Program-made: the position numbers and the translations under genes
Shown here: piece by piece, positions 60,501 through 64,000 of the stretch
How positions within the stretch are numbered: position 1 is the first letter of the stretch
How the letters are laid out: each line of letters begins with the position of its first letter
Notes under the pieces: generated by a model
The model's input: the letters and a program-made list of their open reading frames with translations, nothing else
What the model was told of the DNA's origin: nothing
Database searches by the model: none
Assembly: GCA_963555705.1 (NCBI GenBank)
Contig: OY743180.1
Location: 34,442,129-34,506,128, forward strand
Length of the DNA stretch: 64,000 nucleotides
Direction of reading: 5' to 3'
DNA from: Ligustrum vulgare
Taxonomy: Eukaryota > Streptophyta > Magnoliopsida > Lamiales > Oleaceae

Positions 60501-63500
60501 AATACAAAAACATGAAATTTTAAGAACCGTCCTACCTATTGTTACTCGAATTCGTTAAAATTTGGTGTCTACTTCGAATATTCCTCAACCTATGACTTAC
60601 CTACTCCTAGAACTACCCGTACTCGTGTAATTGTTATTACTCACTTCACTCCTACTCCGACTCCTACTAACTCAAGTAATCTACATCAAACGCACAATAA
60701 TTATAAATTCAATATTGAAAACTAAATCGAGCTTCTAACTAAAAGATGTGCTTCCCTTGGAAGCGGCTAAGTTGTCCATATTCTCAGTGTATAGAGTCGA
60801 AACCATTCCAACAGATCAGTATTCTACGACCACACCTTCTGTAATCAATACAAATAATCAATCTTCGTCAAGAAAATCATAAAAATTATTTTAAAAGTAT
60901 ACAAAAATAAATTGTACAATAATAAATCTATTGCAATACAAAAATATGAAATTTCATAAACTTCTCTTACTCCAAATAAAAAAATTTCAGTAAGTATTCC
61001 TCACAATTGTTACTCTTAATCCCATATTTGTTAAACCTTAGTTCCTATTTCCACTTACACTCGTACTGCGACATACCTATCCCAAGACCTTCCCCTATCC
61101 AAATAAAAGTTATCAACCTCTTCAACTGCTACTCTGACTCCTATTAACTCAGGAAATCTACTTCAAACGTACAGTAATAATGAATTCAAAATTGAAAACA
61201 AAATCTAACAAGCCATAAGAATTTAAATAAATAAACTGCTTCTCTTACGAGCAGCTGGGTTGCAGCCAGTCCAAGTGTCCATATTGAAAAGCATCCCGAA
61301 AAGATATGAATTCTACGTAAGCTGCTTCTGTAATCGTTAATAACAATCATTCTCAAGCAAATCTTAACAAATATTTAAAAGAAAATAATAGAACGCAATG
61401 CAATAATAAATATATAGCGATATAAGAAGCTGAATTTCCATACACCACTCTTACTTCTACTCATGAAATTTTAATAACCGCTCCTACCTATTGTTACTCT
61501 TACACCTATTCGTTAAAATTTAGTGTCTACTTCGACTATTACCCGTACTCTTATAATAGTTATTACTCGCTTCACTCCTTCTCAGACTCCTATTATCTCA
61601 AGTAATCTACATCAAAGATACAATAATAATAAATTCAATATTGAAGTCTAAATCGAACTCGACATAATAAACATTTAACTAAAAGAAATACTTCCCTTAT
61701 AAAAGAGGCTAGGTTGTCGGCATATCGAGTGTGTAGTGTCAAAACCGCTCCAAAAGACCAGTATTCTACGAGCACGTCTTTTGCAATCAATACAAATAAT
61801 CACTGGCAAGCAAGTCTTAAAAAATATTTTAAAGTGTACAAAAATAAACTGTGCAATAATAAATATATAGCAATACAAAAAACATGAAATTTTAAGAACC
61901 GTCCTACCTATTGTTACTCGGATTCGTTAAAATTTGGTGTCTACTTCGAATATTCCTCAACCTATGACTTACCTACTCCTAGAACTACCCGTACTCGTGT
62001 AATAGTTATTACTCACTTCACTCCTACTCCGACTCCTATTAACTCAAGTAATCTACATCAAACGCACAATAATTATAAATTCAATATTGAAAACTAAATC
62101 GAGCTTCTAACTAAAAGATGTGCTTCCCTTGGAAGCAGCTAAGTTGTCCATATTCTCAGTGTATAGAGTCGAAACCATTCCAACAGATCAGTATTCTACG
62201 ACCACACCTTCTGTAATCAATACAAATAATCAATCATCGTCAAGAAAATCTTAAAAAATATTTTAAAAGTATACAAAAATATATTGTACAATAATAAATC
62301 TATTGCAGTACAAAAATATGAAATTTCATAAACTTCTCTTACTCCAAATAAAAAAATTTCAGTAAGTATTCCTCACAATTGTTACTCTTAATCCCATATT
62401 TGTTAAACCTTAGTTCCTATTTCCACTTACACTCGTACTGCGACATACCTATCCCAAGACCTTCCCCTATCCAAATAAAAGTTATCAACCTCTTCAACTG
62501 CTACTCTGACTCCTATTAACTCAGGAAATCTACTTCAAACGTACAGTAATAATGAATTCAAAATTGAAAACAAAATCTAACAAGCCATAAGAATTTAAAT
62601 AAATAAACTGCTTCTCTTACGAGCAGCTGGGTTGCAGCCAGTCCAAGTGTCCATATTGAAAAGCATCCCGAAAAGATATGAATTCTACGTAAGCTGCTTC
62701 TGTAATCGTTAATAACAATCATTCTCAAGCAAATCTTAACAAATATTTAAAAGAAAATAATAGAACGCAATGCAATAATAAATATATAGCGATATAAGAA
62801 GCTGAATTTCCATACACCACTCTTACTTCTACTCATGAAATTTTAATAACCGCTCCTACCTATTGTTACTCTTACACCTATTCGTTAAAATTTAGTGTCT
62901 ACTTCGACTATTACCCGTACTCTTATAATAGTTATTACTCGCTTCACTCCTTCTCAGACTCCTATTATCTCAAGTAATCTACATCAAAGATACAATAATA
63001 ATAAATTCAATATTGAAGTCTAAATCTAACTCGACATAATAAACATTTAACTAAAAGAAATACTTCCCTTATAAAAGAGGCTAGGTTGTCGGCATATCGA
63101 GTGTGTAGTGTCAAAACCGCTCCAAAAGACCAGTATTCTACGAGCACGTCTTTTGCAATCAATACAAATAATCACTGGCAAGCAAGTCTTAAAAAATATT
63201 TTAAATTGTACAAAAATAAACTGTGCAATAATAAATATATAGCAATACAAAAACATGAAATTTTAAGAACCGTCCTACCTATTGTTACTCGGATTCGTTA
63301 AAATTTGGTGTCTACTTCGAATATTCCTCAACCTATGACTTACCTACTCCTAGAACTACCCGTACTCGTGTAATTGTTATAACTCACTTTACTCCTACTC
63401 CGACTCCTACTAACTAAAGTAATCTACATCAAACGCACAATAATTATAAATTCAATATTGAAAACTAAATCGAGCTTCTAACTAAAAGATGTGCTTCCCT

Positions 63501-64000
63501 TGGAAGCGGCTAAGTTGTCCATATTCTCAGTGTATAGAGTCGAAACCATTCCAACAGATCAGTATTCTACGACCACACCTTCTGTAATCAATACAAATAA
63601 TCAATCTTCGTCAAGAAAATCATAAAAATTATTTTAAAAGTATACAAAAATAAATTGTACAATAATAAATCTATTGCAATACAAAAATATGAAATTTCAT
63701 AAACTTCTCTTACTCCAAATAAAAAAATTTCAGTAAGTATTCCTCACAATTGTTACTCTTAATCCCATATTTGTTAAACCTTAGTTCCTATTTCCACTTA
63801 CACTCGTACTGCGACATACCTATCCCAAGACCTTCCCCTATCCAAATAAAAGTTATCAACCTCTTCAACTGCTACTCTGACTCCTATTAACTCAGGAAAT
63901 CTACTTCAAACGTACAGTAATAATGAATTCAAAATTGAAAACAAAATCTAACAAGCCATAAGAATTTAAATAAATAAACTGCTTCTCTTACGAGCAGCTG

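Larger units (their letters stand above)
34279..64000 (+). repeat. Core satellite: ~22 homogenised higher-order repeat units of ~1,371 bp
   Basis: B subunits start at about 1,371-bp steps from 34,279 to 63,049, with lengths of 1,366, 1,370, 1,371 or 1,372 bp. Each unit is a B-C-A trimer of about 431, 470 and 470 bp. Units differ by only a few substitutions or short indels. Orientation is constant and no other element interrupts it. The array runs off the right edge. The 69-residue minus-strand and 71-residue plus-strand frames recurring in each unit are by-products of homogenisation. Confidence 0.97.

Noticed and set aside
34277..63301. Conserved 69-residue minus-strand and 71-residue plus-strand ORFs recurring every 1,371 bp, the former with a hydrophobic start
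   Set aside because: They overlap on opposite strands inside a homogenised satellite, vary in start codon and carry neutral substitutions. Conservation follows the DNA unit, not the codons.
24394..64000. CRISPR-like array or virus-like tandem integration
   Set aside because: The repeat is a continuous 1,371-bp satellite without unique spacers, cas genes or viral genes, in a plant nuclear context.
1..64000. Telomere repeats, rDNA, 5S genes or tRNA genes
   Set aside because: No TTTAGGG runs, rRNA segments or tRNA-like box A/B structures were seen. The tRNA-like strings are primer-binding sites of 12 nt.

Overview
The window is repeat DNA from a plant nuclear genome, almost certainly an angiosperm. 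It holds LTR retrotransposons of plant type (Ty1/copia and Ty3/gypsy chromoviruses) with initiator-tRNA-Met primer sites, and a long AT-rich satellite array. I found no host protein gene, no rRNA or tRNA gene and no CRISPR array. Every coding stretch I can support belongs to a retrotransposon, and nearly all are broken. The species cannot be named from this sequence.

Region 1 (1-18,940) is a nest of retrotransposons resolved by three perfect 5-bp target-site duplications. The oldest layer is a chromovirus LTR (1-122 plus 17,659-18,672) with its chromodomain tail (18,673-18,805). A minus-strand Ty1/copia element (123-17,653, TSD AGTGT) split that LTR. The copia element in turn received a solo LTR (4,218-5,116, TSD TTATT) and an 8.9-kb composite chromovirus with three LTRs (7,966-16,847, TSD GCGAC). 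The copia LTR pair differs at only 5 of 367 positions although its pol is unreadable, so it was probably mobilised in trans.

Region 2 (18,941-24,393) holds two minus-strand, truncated Ty3/gypsy elements of one family. N1 is non-autonomous: a gag-like head is fused to a Glu/Lys-rich ORF. E2 keeps a 5' LTR and most of gag. Between them lies an inverted repeat of LTR arms whose loop is an inverted piece of the satellite.

Region 3 (24,394-64,000) is a tandem satellite interrupted once by a plus-strand copy of the same family (E3, 27,494-32,630, with 5' LTR, gag, protease, reverse transcriptase, RNase H and the start of integrase). The satellite is a higher-order repeat of about 1,371 bp made of three related subunits A (470), B (431) and C (470). 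About 22 highly homogenised units fill 34-64 kb, and more diverged units form the 24-34 kb edge. E2 and E3 are CRM-like (centromeric-retrotransposon-like): pol resembles that group and its C-terminal tail lies inside the LTR. Both LTR ends abut satellite. The simplest reading is the edge of a centromeric or pericentromeric satellite domain, which is an inference.

The least expected signal is in the LTRs of this CRM-like family. Each near-complete LTR carries 8-10 copies of a palindrome, TTACGGCCGTAA or close variants, arranged as pairs whose CGGCCG cores are 20-21 bp apart (two helical turns). The pairs mostly recur every 64-66 bp.
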